In this document: one piece after another, positions 17,510 to 25,888 of the stretch
Position numbering within the stretch: the stretch's first letter is position 1
How the letters are laid out: each line of letters begins with the position of its first letter
Origin: Rhodoferax sp.
GTDB taxonomy: Bacteria; Pseudomonadota; Gammaproteobacteria; Burkholderiales; Burkholderiaceae_C
DNA: 64,000 nt
Direction of reading: 5' to 3'
NCBI RefSeq assembly: GCF_030697375.1
Contig: NZ_JAUYQD010000014.1
Location: 1-64,000, forward strand
The notes under the pieces: generated by a model
Database searches by the model: none
What the model was told of the DNA's origin: nothing
The model's input: only the letters and a program-made list of their open reading frames with translations
Made by a program: the position numbers and the translations under genes

Positions 17510-18498
17510 GCGGGCGCTCCTGAGTTCGGGTTAGGGGTGGGGGTGCTGCGCGACAAGCGCAAAATGCCGCTGACCGAGGCTGCCAGCAGCGCGGCGGCAA
17601 ACAGGCCAATCAGCATCAGCCGCCCCAGCCAGTCGTTGTCCCAGGAGCCCTCGCCCAGCCAACGCACCAGCCCGCTGACCAGCAAGGCGTTCAGCCCCAG
17701 CGCCACGGCACTGAGGGCAAATATGTCAAACCAGCGCGGGGTGCTCAGCAGGCCCGCACCCAGTGCCAGCAGCAAGACGCCCAAGGGGTATTGGGCCTTG
17801 ACCGTGCCAAAAAACAGGCCACCCAAGGCCGTCAGGGTGACCGCGCACACGGCCAGCGTGGCGGCGCTGCGAAAGCCCCAGATGCCAGCGCCGGTAATGC
17901 CTTGCCACGGGCGGCTGAGCGCGCCGACCAGAACCAGCATGGCGCTCCAGGCCAGCACATGCACCCGAAGCTGGTCGGGCTGCACGCTCCAGCGGTGCCC
18001 GCTGTAGGTGTGCACCCACAGGGAAATGGCCGTCACCACCACCAGCGCCCAGGGTGCCCACAGCACGTCCGAGCGCGCGCCCAGGCACAGCGGCAAGGCC
18101 AGCGCCCCCCACAAGGCAAACAGTTGCCAGGGGTCCGCGCCGGTTTGGTAGGTCTGGCCAAAGTAGGCAAACAGTGCACCTATGCCCAAGAGGGCCAGCA
18201 AACCCAGCGGTGCCCGCGCCCGGGGCGCCAGGGCCGCCCCTACGCCGGTGGCCAGCACCAGGCTTTGCAGGAGCGCAAAGTGGCCCAAGCGCCCCAGGGT
18301 GTCCCAGTTGGCGGCAATCCACATCACCACACCCAGGCCACCCAGCGCCGCCGCCAGCACGGCCACGCCGCGTGGCAGCCACAGGGCCAGTGCGGCGGGT
18401 TCATCCGCCAGGCCTGCCCCTTGCAGCAACTGCTGCGTCTGCGGGCGGCTCAGGTGGTGGCGGGCGGCCAGTTCAAGCAAAGTGTGTCTCACGTTCAT
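17506..18498 (-). CDS. DUF2157 domain membrane protein
   Basis: 330 residues. A short cytoplasmic N-terminus (HTLLELAARHHLS) leads into the DUF2157 block with VMWIAANWDTLGRLGHFALLQ, followed by about eight further helices. It is translationally coupled to the DUF4401/GDYXXLXY gene, the usual pairing. ATG 18498 has GGGAG upstream; the open frame runs four codons further. Confidence 0.85.
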   Translation of the reverse strand: MNVRHTLLELAARHHLSRPQTQQLLQGAGLADEPAALALWLPRGVAVLAAALGGLGVVMWIAANWDTLGRLGHFALLQSLVLATGVGAALAPRARAPLGLLALLGIGALFAYFGQTYQTGADPWQLFALWGALALPLCLGARSDVLWAPWALVVVTAISLWVHTYSGHRWSVQPDQLRVHVLAWSAMLVLVGALSRPWQGITGAGIWGFRSAATLAVCAVTLTALGGLFFGTVKAQYPLGVLLLALGAGLLSTPRWFDIFALSAVALGLNALLVSGLVRWLGEGSWDNDWLGRLMLIGLFAAALLAASVSGILRLSRSTPTPNPNSGAPA

Positions 18499-18607
18499 GC
18501 AATCTCCCAAGGGCAGGGTGGTACGGATCGAACCTGCTGGGCACGATAGCAGCTTCAGCCAGCGTTCTCCGCAGGAATCCGCAAGAATCGCGAATTTGCC
18601 GAGAAAT

Positions 18608-18668
18608 AGGGGTCAAATAGGCCCCCAGCCCTTATGGACTATGCGCAAGAAGCTCCTGATTTGATAGC
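18608..18668 (-). repeat. Dispersed repeat copy 3
   Basis: Minus-strand reading begins GCTATCAAATCAGGAGCTTC and ends with CATAAGGGCTGGGGGCC then TATTTGACC. It lies in the 217-bp divergent gap between DUF2157 and the acetyltransferase, immediately upstream of the latter, and may influence its promoter. Confidence 0.75.
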
Positions 18669-18715
18669 AAGTGTGCCGGGGTACCATGCGGTATTGCCCA
18701 GACCCTGCCCACCCC

Positions 18716-19321
18716 ATGATGCGAGCTATCCCCACCCTTGAATCCGAGCGACTGGTCTTGCGCGCCTTTCGCCAGGACGACTTCGAACCCATGGCGGCTT
18801 TTTTTGCCGATCCGGTGTCCGCCACCTATGGCGGCCCCTGTGCGCGCGACGAGGCGTGGCGCAAATTTGCCGTGTATGCGGGCCACTGGGCGTTGCGCGG
18901 CTACGGGCCCTGGGCGCTGGAAGAAAAAAGCAGCGGCGCCTATGTGGGCCTAGCCGGGCTCTGGTTTCCCGAAGGCTGGGTGGAGCCGGAGATCACCTGG
19001 GCGCTGGTGCCCGGCCACCACGGCAAGGGCTATGCCACCGAAGCGGCGCGGCGCTCCCTGCAATCGGCCTACGAAGATTTTGGCTGGTTGACGGCTGTGA
19101 GCGTGGTGCTGAGCACCAACCCCGCGTCCATGGCGGTGGCCCAGCGTCTGGGCGCCCAGCAGGAGTCCACCATTCCCTTTCGCGCGGGGCAGGCGCATGT
19201 CTACCGGCATGCGGGGCCTGCCGTGCGGGCGCTACCATCGCCCCAGTTGGCTGCTGCAGAGATGCATGCGGATGCCGCAGTTGCCAAAGACCTCCCTCCA
19301 CGTAATTCAAGAAATAGATGA
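18716..19321 (+). CDS. GNAT family N-acetyltransferase (RimJ/RimL-like)
   Basis: About 201 residues. The N-terminus TLESERLVLRAFRQDDFEPM is the GNAT_3 (RimJ/RimL-type) opening, and the acetyl-CoA loop is in VPGHHGKGYATEAA. The substrate is unknown. Two adjacent ATGs (18716, 18719) can serve as start. It overlaps murI by 4 nt (ATGA, 19318-19321), so it is probably co-translated with it. Confidence 0.83.
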   Translation: MMRAIPTLESERLVLRAFRQDDFEPMAAFFADPVSATYGGPCARDEAWRKFAVYAGHWALRGYGPWALEEKSSGAYVGLAGLWFPEGWVEPEITWALVPGHHGKGYATEAARRSLQSAYEDFGWLTAVSVVLSTNPASMAVAQRLGAQQESTIPFRAGQAHVYRHAGPAVRALPSPQLAAAEMHADAAVAKDLPPRNSRNR

Positions 19322-20130
19322 AACGCGAAGCTTCCATTGGCGTGTTTGACAGCGGCGTAGGCGGGCTGAGCATTTTGCGTGCCCTGCGCGCCGAACTGCC
19401 GCACGAACACTTTGTCTACCTGGCCGATAACGGCCACGCGCCCTACGGCGAGCGCGGCGACGGCTATGTGATCGCCCGCTCCCGCGCCATCGTGCAGCAT
19501 TTGCGCAGCCAGCACCACATCAAGGCCCTGGTCGTGGCCTGCAACACGGCCACCGCGGCGGCCATCCACCTCCTGCGCGCGGAGCACCCCGGTTTTGCGC
19601 TGATCGGCGTGGAGCCCGCCCTCAAGTCCTCCGTGTCCCTCAGCCAAACGGGGCATGTCGGCGTGATCGGCACCCAGGGCACGCTCAGCAGCGCCAAGTT
19701 CCTGGCCCTGCGGGACTCGCTCGCCGGGCAGGTGCGCTTCACCATCCAGCCCTGCGCCGGTCTGGCCCATGCCATCGAAACGGACAATGCTATGGAAAAA
19801 GTAGCGCTCTGCGCTCGATACATAAGGGCTATGGGCCGATTTGGCCATGAACCGGGCGACATGGACACGCTGGTGCTGGGCTGCACCCACTACACCTTCG
19901 CCAGCGATGCCATCACGGCCCACTTGCCACCGGGCGTGCACCTGGTCGAAACCGGCCAGCCTGTTGCGCGCCAGACCCGCAGCGTCTTGGCGCAGGCCCA
20001 TTTGCTGCGCCCCGACCATGCCAGCCCCCCGCAGGTGCAGCTTTTTTCCACCGGCGCGTGTGAATTGCTGCACAACGCCGCTTGGCATTGGCTGGGTTTG
20101 TCCGAGCCGGCCAGTCCGCTGCACTGCTGA
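19318..20130 (+). CDS. murI: Glutamate racemase
   Basis: 270 residues. IGVFDSGVGGLSILRAL, the catalytic VACNTA cysteine and the second catalytic cysteine in LGCTHYTF are present. It makes D-glutamate for peptidoglycan. Residues ~158-176 (AMEKVALCARYIRAMG) are encoded by an in-frame copy of the dispersed repeat at 19789, an apparent insertion between the central region and the second active-site loop. Start ATG 19318 is coupled to the acetyltransferase stop. Confidence 0.93.
   Translation: MKREASIGVFDSGVGGLSILRALRAELPHEHFVYLADNGHAPYGERGDGYVIARSRAIVQHLRSQHHIKALVVACNTATAAAIHLLRAEHPGFALIGVEPALKSSVSLSQTGHVGVIGTQGTLSSAKFLALRDSLAGQVRFTIQPCAGLAHAIETDNAMEKVALCARYIRAMGRFGHEPGDMDTLVLGCTHYTFASDAITAHLPPGVHLVETGQPVARQTRSVLAQAHLLRPDHASPPQVQLFSTGACELLHNAAWHWLGLSEPASPLHC
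19789..19845 (+). repeat. Dispersed repeat copy 4, inside murI
   Basis: Starts GCTATGGAAAAAGTAGC and continues through CATAAGGGCTATGGGCC to ATTTGG, aligning with the copies at 18608 and 13577. The murI frame reads through without a stop. Confidence 0.65.
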
Positions 20131-20142
20131 CCCCCCGCTGCA

Positions 20143-21063
20143 CTACGGTGCGGCTGGGCCCAACCGCTGTAGCAAAAAATCGATCAAAACCCGCACCCGC
20201 TGCGGGATGTGGCGGTTCGACGGGTAGAGCAGCGAAAACGGCCTGGATGCACCGCCGAACTCCCCCAGCACCTCTTGCAAGCTGCCCTGCTGCAGGTCGT
20301 GTTCGACGATGAAGCGGTAGGTCTGCAGCAGGCCCGCCCCGGCGCGCGCCAGCGTGACCGGGCCCAGGATATCGTCCGAACAGCGCATGCCGCCCTGGGT
20401 GGGCAATTCCAAGTCCTGCCCGTGCTGGCGCAGCAACCAGGGCATGGCCTTGCCGCTGCTGGGCAGCAAGAATTGAATGCACTCGTGCTGGGGCAGCTCA
20501 TCCAAGGACATGGGGATGCCGCAGCGGCGCAGATAGCGGGGGGCAGCCACCACCACCAGTTCGGCGTCCTCCAGCTTGCGTGCCACCAGGCCGGAGTCTG
20601 GTGGGGTGCGGCCGCGCACCGCCAGGTCAAAACCCTCTGCGGTGAAATCGATGTTGCGGTTGCTCAGGTGCACTTCCAGCTCGACCGCCGGGTACTGCTC
20701 CCGAAAGCCGGGCAGCAGCGGCAGTATCCGGTGGTGGCCGTAGGAGGTGGGCAGGCTGATCCGCACGGTCCCCGAGGGCAGGTGCTGCTCGCCGGTGATC
20801 TCGCGCTCCGCCTCTATCAGTTGTCCCAGCGCTTGCCGGCATTGCCCAAAATAGTTGCGCCCGCCCTCGGTCAGGCGCACGCGCCGGGTCGTGCGCACGA
20901 ACAGTTGCACCCCCAGGCGCGCCTCCAGCCGCGAGATCGAACGGCTGACGGCCGCTGGCGTCAGACCGGCGGCGGCCGCCGCGGCCGTGAAGCTTTGCTG
21001 TTCTGCGGTCAGGCAAAACAGCTCGATGCTGCCAAGCATCAGGTCGTCAAAGTAACGCGACAT
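20143..21063 (-). CDS. LysR family transcriptional regulator
   Basis: 306 residues. HTH AAAAAAGLTPAAVSRSISRLEARLG and a LysR substrate-binding domain. It is divergent from the GST/tautomerase/NTF2-like operon and probably its regulator. ATG 21063 has GGAG 7 nt upstream; another in-frame ATG is at 21075, and the frame extends further without family support. Confidence 0.9.
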   Translation of the reverse strand: MSRYFDDLMLGSIELFCLTAEQQSFTAAAAAAGLTPAAVSRSISRLEARLGVQLFVRTTRRVRLTEGGRNYFGQCRQALGQLIEAEREITGEQHLPSGTVRISLPTSYGHHRILPLLPGFREQYPAVELEVHLSNRNIDFTAEGFDLAVRGRTPPDSGLVARKLEDAELVVVAAPRYLRRCGIPMSLDELPQHECIQFLLPSSGKAMPWLLRQHGQDLELPTQGGMRCSDDILGPVTLARAGAGLLQTYRFIVEHDLQQGSLQEVLGEFGGASRPFSLLYPSNRHIPQRVRVLIDFLLQRLGPAAP

Positions 21064-21086
21064 TCGTGACTCCATGTAACCATTGA

Positions 21087-21131
21087 ATTGCGCAATCTTA
21101 TATTTATTGATCTTTAGGTAATGAATAAGAT
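21087..21131. promoter_or_regulatory. LysR/GST divergent control region with palindromes
   Basis: The 111-bp divergent gap contains a 10-bp perfect palindrome ATTGCGCAAT (21087-21096) and a 7-bp inverted repeat ATCTTAT / ATAAGAT (21095-21101, 21125-21131). These are plausible LysR binding sites; no binding data can be inferred. Confidence 0.45.
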
Positions 21132-21174
21132 CAGGTCTCCCATTGTTCTTCCCCCTCATAACCCAAGGAAACCC

Positions 21175-21783
21175 ATGAAACTATTTTTCTCCCCAGGTGC
21201 TTGTTCACTCGCCCCGCACATCGTCCTGCGTGAAACGGACAGCGCTTTTTCGCTGGAGAAGGTGGACACCGCCCGCCACCTCACCGCCGACGGCACGGAC
21301 TACTACACGGTCAACCCCAAGGGCCAGGTGCCCCTGTTGGTGCTGGACGACGGCGCCACCCTGAGTGAAGGCCCGGTGATTGCCCAGTACATTGCCGACC
21401 AAGCCGCCAACACCACGCTGATGCCGGTGGCCGGCAGCCTGGAGCGCTACCGTGTCATGGAATGGCAGAACTACGTGACCTCGGAGCTGCACAAGTCGTT
21501 CTCGCCGCTGTTCAACGCCAGTTTCGAGCTTGCGGCCAAGACCCAGCACGCCGCGCTACTGCGCAAGAAGTACGAGTGGGTCAACGCGCGCCTTGCCGAC
21601 ACCCACTACCTCACCGGCGAGGACTTCACCGTGGCAGACGCCTACCTCTTCACCGTGACGGGCTGGGCCAAGTACGTCCAGCTGGACCTGTCTGATTTGG
21701 TCCATCTGCAGCGCTTCCTGTCCCGTGTGGCCGCACGCCCCGCCGTACGTGCGGCCATGCAGGCCGAAGGTCTGTTGGCGTAA
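21175..21783 (+). CDS. Glutathione S-transferase, beta-class GstA-like
   Basis: 202 residues. MKLFFSPGACSLAPHIVLRE carries the conserved Cys10 of bacterial beta-class GSTs. VPLLVLDDGATLSEGPVIAQYI is the glutathione-binding segment, and the C-terminal helical domain ends FTVADAYLFTV. It conjugates glutathione to electrophiles or acts as a peroxidase. First gene of a three-gene run with a tautomerase and an NTF2-like protein. AAGGAA precedes ATG 21175. Confidence 0.9.
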   Translation: MKLFFSPGACSLAPHIVLRETDSAFSLEKVDTARHLTADGTDYYTVNPKGQVPLLVLDDGATLSEGPVIAQYIADQAANTTLMPVAGSLERYRVMEWQNYVTSELHKSFSPLFNASFELAAKTQHAALLRKKYEWVNARLADTHYLTGEDFTVADAYLFTVTGWAKYVQLDLSDLVHLQRFLSRVAARPAVRAAMQAEGLLA

Positions 21784-21814
21784 AGCCTGAAATAAGGCCC
21801 GAAGGACACACGCC

Positions 21815-22015
21815 ATGCCCTACGTCCATATCAAAATCACGCGCGAAGGCGCCACTGCCGAACAAAAGGCGGAACTGATCCGTGGCACCACCGACCTGCT
21901 GGTGCGGGTGCTCAACAAGAACCCCGCCACCACGTTTGTCGTCATCGACGAGGTGGACACGGACAACTGGGGCATCGCCGGACAGACGGTCACCGCGTTG
22001 CGGGCTGCCCCATGA
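21815..22015 (+). CDS. 4-oxalocrotonate tautomerase family protein
   Basis: 66 residues beginning MPYVHIKITREG, with the catalytic Pro1 exposed after Met removal. Length and EQKAELI pattern match 4-OT family subunits. It is coupled by a 4-nt overlap (22012-22015) to the NTF2-like gene and follows the GST by 31 bp. Confidence 0.88.
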   Translation: MPYVHIKITREGATAEQKAELIRGTTDLLVRVLNKNPATTFVVIDEVDTDNWGIAGQTVTALRAAP

Positions 22016-22425
22016 ATGCGCCGTTTGACGCGGTGATTGCGGTCATCACCGACTACTTTGAAGGCCTGTACCGCAGCGACACGCAGATTTTGCGGCGCGT
22101 CTTTCACCCCTCGGCGCTGTACGCCTGCGCGACCGGGGGCACGCTGTTGCGGCTCGACATGGGGGAATACTTCCCCATCGTGGACCAGCGGCCTTCACCC
22201 GCCAGCCGCAACGAGGCGCGGGCGGACCGCATTGTGTCCCTGGAGTTTGCCGGGCCGGTGACTGCCTTGGCGCGGGTGCAATGCACCATCGCGCCCAAGC
22301 ACTTCACGGACCTGCTGACCCTGGTGCATGTGGACGGCCGCTGGCAAATCATCAGCAAGGTGTTTCACTACGAACTTGCGCCCCACGCGGCGCCCCAGCC
22401 GGCGCATCCCGCATCGCCGCCTTGA
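22012..22425 (+). CDS. NTF2-like / SnoaL-like protein
   Basis: 137 residues with the cone-shaped NTF2-like fold pattern: DAVIAVITDYFEGLYRSD at the N-terminus, the RRVFHPSA segment, and C-terminal strands LLTLVHVDGRWQIISKVFHYE. Similar putative lumazine-binding proteins are common beside redox genes. Its last ~74 nt overlap, antisense, the 3' end of the convergent GST gene. Confidence 0.82.
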   Translation: MNAPFDAVIAVITDYFEGLYRSDTQILRRVFHPSALYACATGGTLLRLDMGEYFPIVDQRPSPASRNEARADRIVSLEFAGPVTALARVQCTIAPKHFTDLLTLVHVDGRWQIISKVFHYELAPHAAPQPAHPASPP

Positions 22426-23080
22426 CCCGTTGGCCCAGCGCAGAGGGGCGCTGGGCCAGAAAGTCGCGCAGCAGGTCGGCGTAGTCGGCCCGCACCGCCT
22501 GGCGCACCGAGGGCCGGGCCGCCAATGCGGCGCGCCAGGCCCGCACCTTGGGGGTGTGGGTGAAGAAAGCCAGGCCCTCCACCGCGTCAAACACGTCGAA
22601 GTAGCGAAACACCGGCCCGAACACCGCATCCACCATCGAAAAATGCGCCCCCGCAAAGTAGGGCGCGGCATCCAGCGCACGCTCGACCTGCGCCAGCTTG
22701 CGCCGAATCTCCGTGGCCTGGGCCGCCAGCGCGCTGTCCGTGGGGGCCGAGTACAAAGCGCCAATGGTGTTCAGCAAGGCGGAGCCGAACTCCATCCAGC
22801 CACGGTGCTGGGCCCGGGCCAGCGGGTCGGCGGGGTGCAAGGGGTGCGGCGTGACCTCGTCCACATATTCGCAGATCACCGCGGACTCAAAAATGGGCGT
22901 GCCATCGACCAGCAACACCGGCGTCTTGCCCAGGGGCGAGACCTGGAGAAACCAGTCCGGCTTGTGGCCCAGATCGATATCGATGCGCTCAAAGGCCAAG
23001 TGCTTTTCGGCCAGCACAATGGCGGCGCGCTGCACATAGGGACACAGGGTGTGGCTGACCAGCGTGAGTTTTTGCGCCAT
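22352..23080 (-). CDS. Glutathione S-transferase family protein
   Basis: 242 residues. The thioredoxin-like N-domain has HTLCPYVQRAAI, a CPYV active-site motif typical of omega/Grx-like GSTs, and GKTPVLLVDG and FESAVICEYVDE for glutathione binding; the C-domain is all-alpha. GGAAGGAAG precedes ATG 23080. It is divergent from a LysR gene that probably regulates it. The ~25 C-terminal residues are low-complexity and overlap the NTF2-like gene. Confidence 0.88.
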   Translation of the reverse strand: MAQKLTLVSHTLCPYVQRAAIVLAEKHLAFERIDIDLGHKPDWFLQVSPLGKTPVLLVDGTPIFESAVICEYVDEVTPHPLHPADPLARAQHRGWMEFGSALLNTIGALYSAPTDSALAAQATEIRRKLAQVERALDAAPYFAGAHFSMVDAVFGPVFRYFDVFDAVEGLAFFTHTPKVRAWRAALAARPSVRQAVRADYADLLRDFLAQRPSALGQRVKAAMRDAPAGAPRGAQVRSETPC

Positions 23081-23169
23081 GGCGGCTTCCTTCCAAAAGG
23101 GAAAAGTGGGGGTAATGGCGCTACTGTAGGATTTCGCCATCGCAATGAAAATAGGCGGCGCCGCAAATC

Positions 23170-24054
23170 ATGACTGCAAAAACGCAATACAAGCTGAGCA
23201 CGTCCGACCTGGAGGTGGTGCTGGCCCTGGCACGCACCGGCACCCTGGCGGCCGCCGGTGAACGCCTGTCCATCGACGCCTCCACGGTCTTCCGAGCGGT
23301 TCAAAAGGTGGAAAGAGGCCTGGGCCAGCGGCTTTTTGAACGCTCACGCGCCGGCTATGCCCCCGCCGAGTTGGCCCAGCAACTGGCCGGGTACGCCGAG
23401 CAGATGGAAGCCCAACTGGAGGCGGCGCGCTCGGCCGTGCAAAGCCAGCCGGAGCAGGTGTCCGGCGCGGTGCGCATCAGCACCACGGACACCGTTCTGC
23501 ATGCGCTGCTGGCGCCCGCGCTCCAACCGCTGCAAACCCTGCATCCGCTGCTGGCGTTTGAGCTGCATGCGGGCAACGAACTCGCCAGCCTGACCCGGCG
23601 CGACGCCGACATCGCCCTGCGCGCAACCCGGCACCCACCGCAGCACCTCGTGGGCAAACACATCGGCCCTATCCGCGTGGCGGTGTTCGCTGCCCACAAG
23701 GGCGGTGTCGCCCATTTCGACGAAAAAGTGGCCCACCAAGCCCCTTGGATCGCCCCGGATGACGCCTTGCCGGAGCACCCCTCCGTGGTGTGGCGGAAAA
23801 AACACTTCCCCAAAGTGGCACCCCGCTACCGGGTGAACAGCATCCTGACGGTGGCCGAACTGGTGTCCCAGGGGCTGGGCCTGGGTATCTTGCCCCTCTT
23901 TCTCGCGCAGGGGCGCTCGGATCTGCGCCAGTTGACCGGCGTGCTGGACGCGTGCCAGACCGAGCTGTGGCTGCTGACCCACACCGAATCCAGGCACTTA
24001 CGGCGGGTGTCCGCCGTGTATACCTACTTGGCGCAGAACCTCGCGCTGGCGTGA
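23170..24054 (+). CDS. LysR family transcriptional regulator
   Basis: 294 residues. HTH segment GTLAAAGERLSIDASTVFRAVQKVERGLGQRLFERSRAGY differs slightly from the standard LysR helix, with VFRAVQKVE as recognition helix. The effector domain follows. It is divergent from the CPYV-type GST across an 89-bp gap. Confidence 0.88.
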   Translation: MTAKTQYKLSTSDLEVVLALARTGTLAAAGERLSIDASTVFRAVQKVERGLGQRLFERSRAGYAPAELAQQLAGYAEQMEAQLEAARSAVQSQPEQVSGAVRISTTDTVLHALLAPALQPLQTLHPLLAFELHAGNELASLTRRDADIALRATRHPPQHLVGKHIGPIRVAVFAAHKGGVAHFDEKVAHQAPWIAPDDALPEHPSVVWRKKHFPKVAPRYRVNSILTVAELVSQGLGLGILPLFLAQGRSDLRQLTGVLDACQTELWLLTHTESRHLRRVSAVYTYLAQNLALA

Positions 24055-24188
24055 AGCAGGGGGGGGCGCTTGCGGCCATGCACAGGCTTGGCTGATGTGC
24101 ATCAATACAACAGGAAACTCCGCCGCGCACAATCAAAATCGCTTTGCAGCCACCCGTGTGGGAACTGGAGCTTGATTGGAGAAGACGA

Positions 24189-25499
24189 ATGCAATATTCA
24201 GCGCTTGCCCTTGGCATGGTCTTGGCATTTGGCGGGGTGGGCACGGCCCTGGCGGCTGACCCGGCCACCATCGACTGGCGCCCCATCGCAGCCACCGTGG
24301 TCCCTTTGTTCTATCCTGGCCAGTCCTCGTATGAGTGGTTGCACAGCGATGCCCACAAGGGCGCGTCCTCCGTCGTTCGGGGGAAGTCCTGTGCGGCTTG
24401 CCACGACGAGAGCGATGCCGAAAAGGTCATGGGCAACGCCATCGTCAAAGGCGGGCCGCTGGAGCCCGTGCCGCTCCAGGGCAAAAGCGGCTACAAAGAT
24501 TTGCGTGTGCAGGCCGCGTATGACACCAAGAACCTGTACCTGCGCTTCGAGTGGCAGACCGACAAGCCTTACCCCGGCACCGAGCACCAGTACCTGCGTT
24601 TTGATGGCCGTGAATGGAAGGTCTGGGGCTTTCCCAAACTCGACAAAGTGGTGCAGGAGGGCAAGCAGCCCGGCCTGTATGAAGACCGCATGTCCATCAT
24701 GGTGGACGATGGCAAGGTCGCCGGTTTTGCCCAGCATGGCTGCTGGCTCAGCTGCCACGACGGCCAGCGCGATATGCCAAAGGCATTCACCCCAGAAGAA
24801 GTGGCGGCCAATGCTTTGCTCCTGGCCATCCAGAAAAAAGATGTGCGCAAATACCTGCCCGACACCCGCACCAACCCCTCGGATTGGAAGACAGGCAAGT
24901 CCGTGGAAGACATTGCCAAACTCAAGGCCGAAGGCAAATTTGTGGACCTGATCCAGTGGCGCGCCCACCGCAGCCACGCAGTGGGCATGGCCGACGACGG
25001 CCATGTGCTGGGGTTTCGCCTGAGCGACGCGGGCAAGGACATGTATGCCAGCAACGCGGATGCCAAGACCCACGCCCCCATTTACATGTTTGACGAGAAA
25101 AAAATGGGCTTCAAATCCATCACCGCCGACAGCCCGGCGCGCAAGGGAGCGCTGTTCTTGGTGCGTGAGCAAAATGCCGTGCCGTTTGACCCCCGCGCCG
25201 CATGGAAAGAGGGCGACATGGTGCCCGACTACGTCATCAGCCGCGAAGACGCCAAGGGCTCGGCCGCCGACAACAACGCCCAGGCTTTGTGGAAAGACGG
25301 CAAATGGTCCGTGGTGCTGGTGCGCCCCCTGGGCTTGAACAATGCCGACGACAAATCTCTGCAAGTGGGTGGCGTGTACCAGGTCGGCTTTGCCGTGCAC
25401 GACGACAACATCACCACGCGTGGCCACCATGTTTCATTCGTCAAAACCTTGGGCTTGGGCGCCCTCAAAGCGGACATCCAGGCGGTGGCGCTGCCCTGA
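24189..25499 (+). CDS. Periplasmic haem-binding protein, ethylbenzene-dehydrogenase-related
   Basis: 436 residues with a signal peptide ending ALAAD. A c-type haem site CAACH sits near residue 62 and a second Cys-X3-CH segment (CWLSCHDG) near 178. The rest resembles the beta-sandwich haem domain of the ethylbenzene dehydrogenase gamma-subunit family (LRVQAAYDTKNLYLRFEW; later IQWRAHRSHAVGMADDG). Probably a periplasmic electron carrier. No membrane cytochrome b or molybdoenzyme gene is adjacent. ATG 24189 has GGAGAAGACGA upstream; the frame extends to 24144 without signal-peptide logic. Confidence 0.8.
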   Translation: MQYSALALGMVLAFGGVGTALAADPATIDWRPIAATVVPLFYPGQSSYEWLHSDAHKGASSVVRGKSCAACHDESDAEKVMGNAIVKGGPLEPVPLQGKSGYKDLRVQAAYDTKNLYLRFEWQTDKPYPGTEHQYLRFDGREWKVWGFPKLDKVVQEGKQPGLYEDRMSIMVDDGKVAGFAQHGCWLSCHDGQRDMPKAFTPEEVAANALLLAIQKKDVRKYLPDTRTNPSDWKTGKSVEDIAKLKAEGKFVDLIQWRAHRSHAVGMADDGHVLGFRLSDAGKDMYASNADAKTHAPIYMFDEKKMGFKSITADSPARKGALFLVREQNAVPFDPRAAWKEGDMVPDYVISREDAKGSAADNNAQALWKDGKWSVVLVRPLGLNNADDKSLQVGGVYQVGFAVHDDNITTRGHHVSFVKTLGLGALKADIQAVALP

Positions 25500-25538
25500 T
25501 TCCATTTTCCATATCAATGCGATAGGTCGTTGCCCCTC
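25497..25538 (-). repeat. 42-bp repeat shared with 63699-63739
   Basis: Minus-strand sequence runs GAGGGGCAACGAC, then TATCGCATTGATATGG, then AAAATGGAATCA, matching 63699-63739 with one substitution and one single-base indel. It includes the stop codon of the haem protein gene. Origin unknown; it may be the end of a mobile element. Confidence 0.7.
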
Positions 25539-25561
25539 TGGATGCGTGCACAGGCTCCCCG

Positions 25562-25888
25562 TCACAGCAGCCCCAGAATTTCGCCCACCGAGGTCTGCAA
25601 CTGCTCCACCAGCTCGGGGTCCATGTAGCGGTAGTCATCGGGAATGTCGAGGACGTGGATGGCCTTGCCGTCGAGCACATCGCGGTAGTCCGCCAGCAAG
25701 CGCGATTTGTGCTTTTCTTCCATCGCAAAGACCACATCGGCCCAGGCCAGGTCCTTCTCTGACACCGGGTGGCGGGCATTGGGGCTGGTGCCCGCAGAAC
25801 GCACACTCAGGCCCGCTTGCCTGCGCCAGACCTGCTCGGCCGTGGGGCTGCGCCACTGGTTTTTGCTGCAGATGAAAAGGACGTTCAT
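25562..25888 (-). CDS. Low-molecular-weight protein tyrosine phosphatase-like protein
   Basis: 108 residues. VLFICSKNQWRSPTAEQ contains the Cys-X5-Arg-Ser phosphate loop (C7, R13) of LMW-PTPs. DIPDDYRYMDPEL supplies an Asp-rich region near the C-terminus in the general-acid position. It is shorter than classical LMW-PTPs (~150 residues), matching a compact subfamily. The start overlaps the isochorismatase stop by 4 nt. Confidence 0.84.
   Translation of the reverse strand: MNVLFICSKNQWRSPTAEQVWRRQAGLSVRSAGTSPNARHPVSEKDLAWADVVFAMEEKHKSRLLADYRDVLDGKAIHVLDIPDDYRYMDPELVEQLQTSVGEILGLL

Noticed and set aside
15752..18007. A 751-codon plus-strand open frame
   Set aside because: It is antisense to the DUF2157/DUF4401 pair and its translation is Gln/His/Gly-rich low-complexity sequence, a typical GC-rich shadow.
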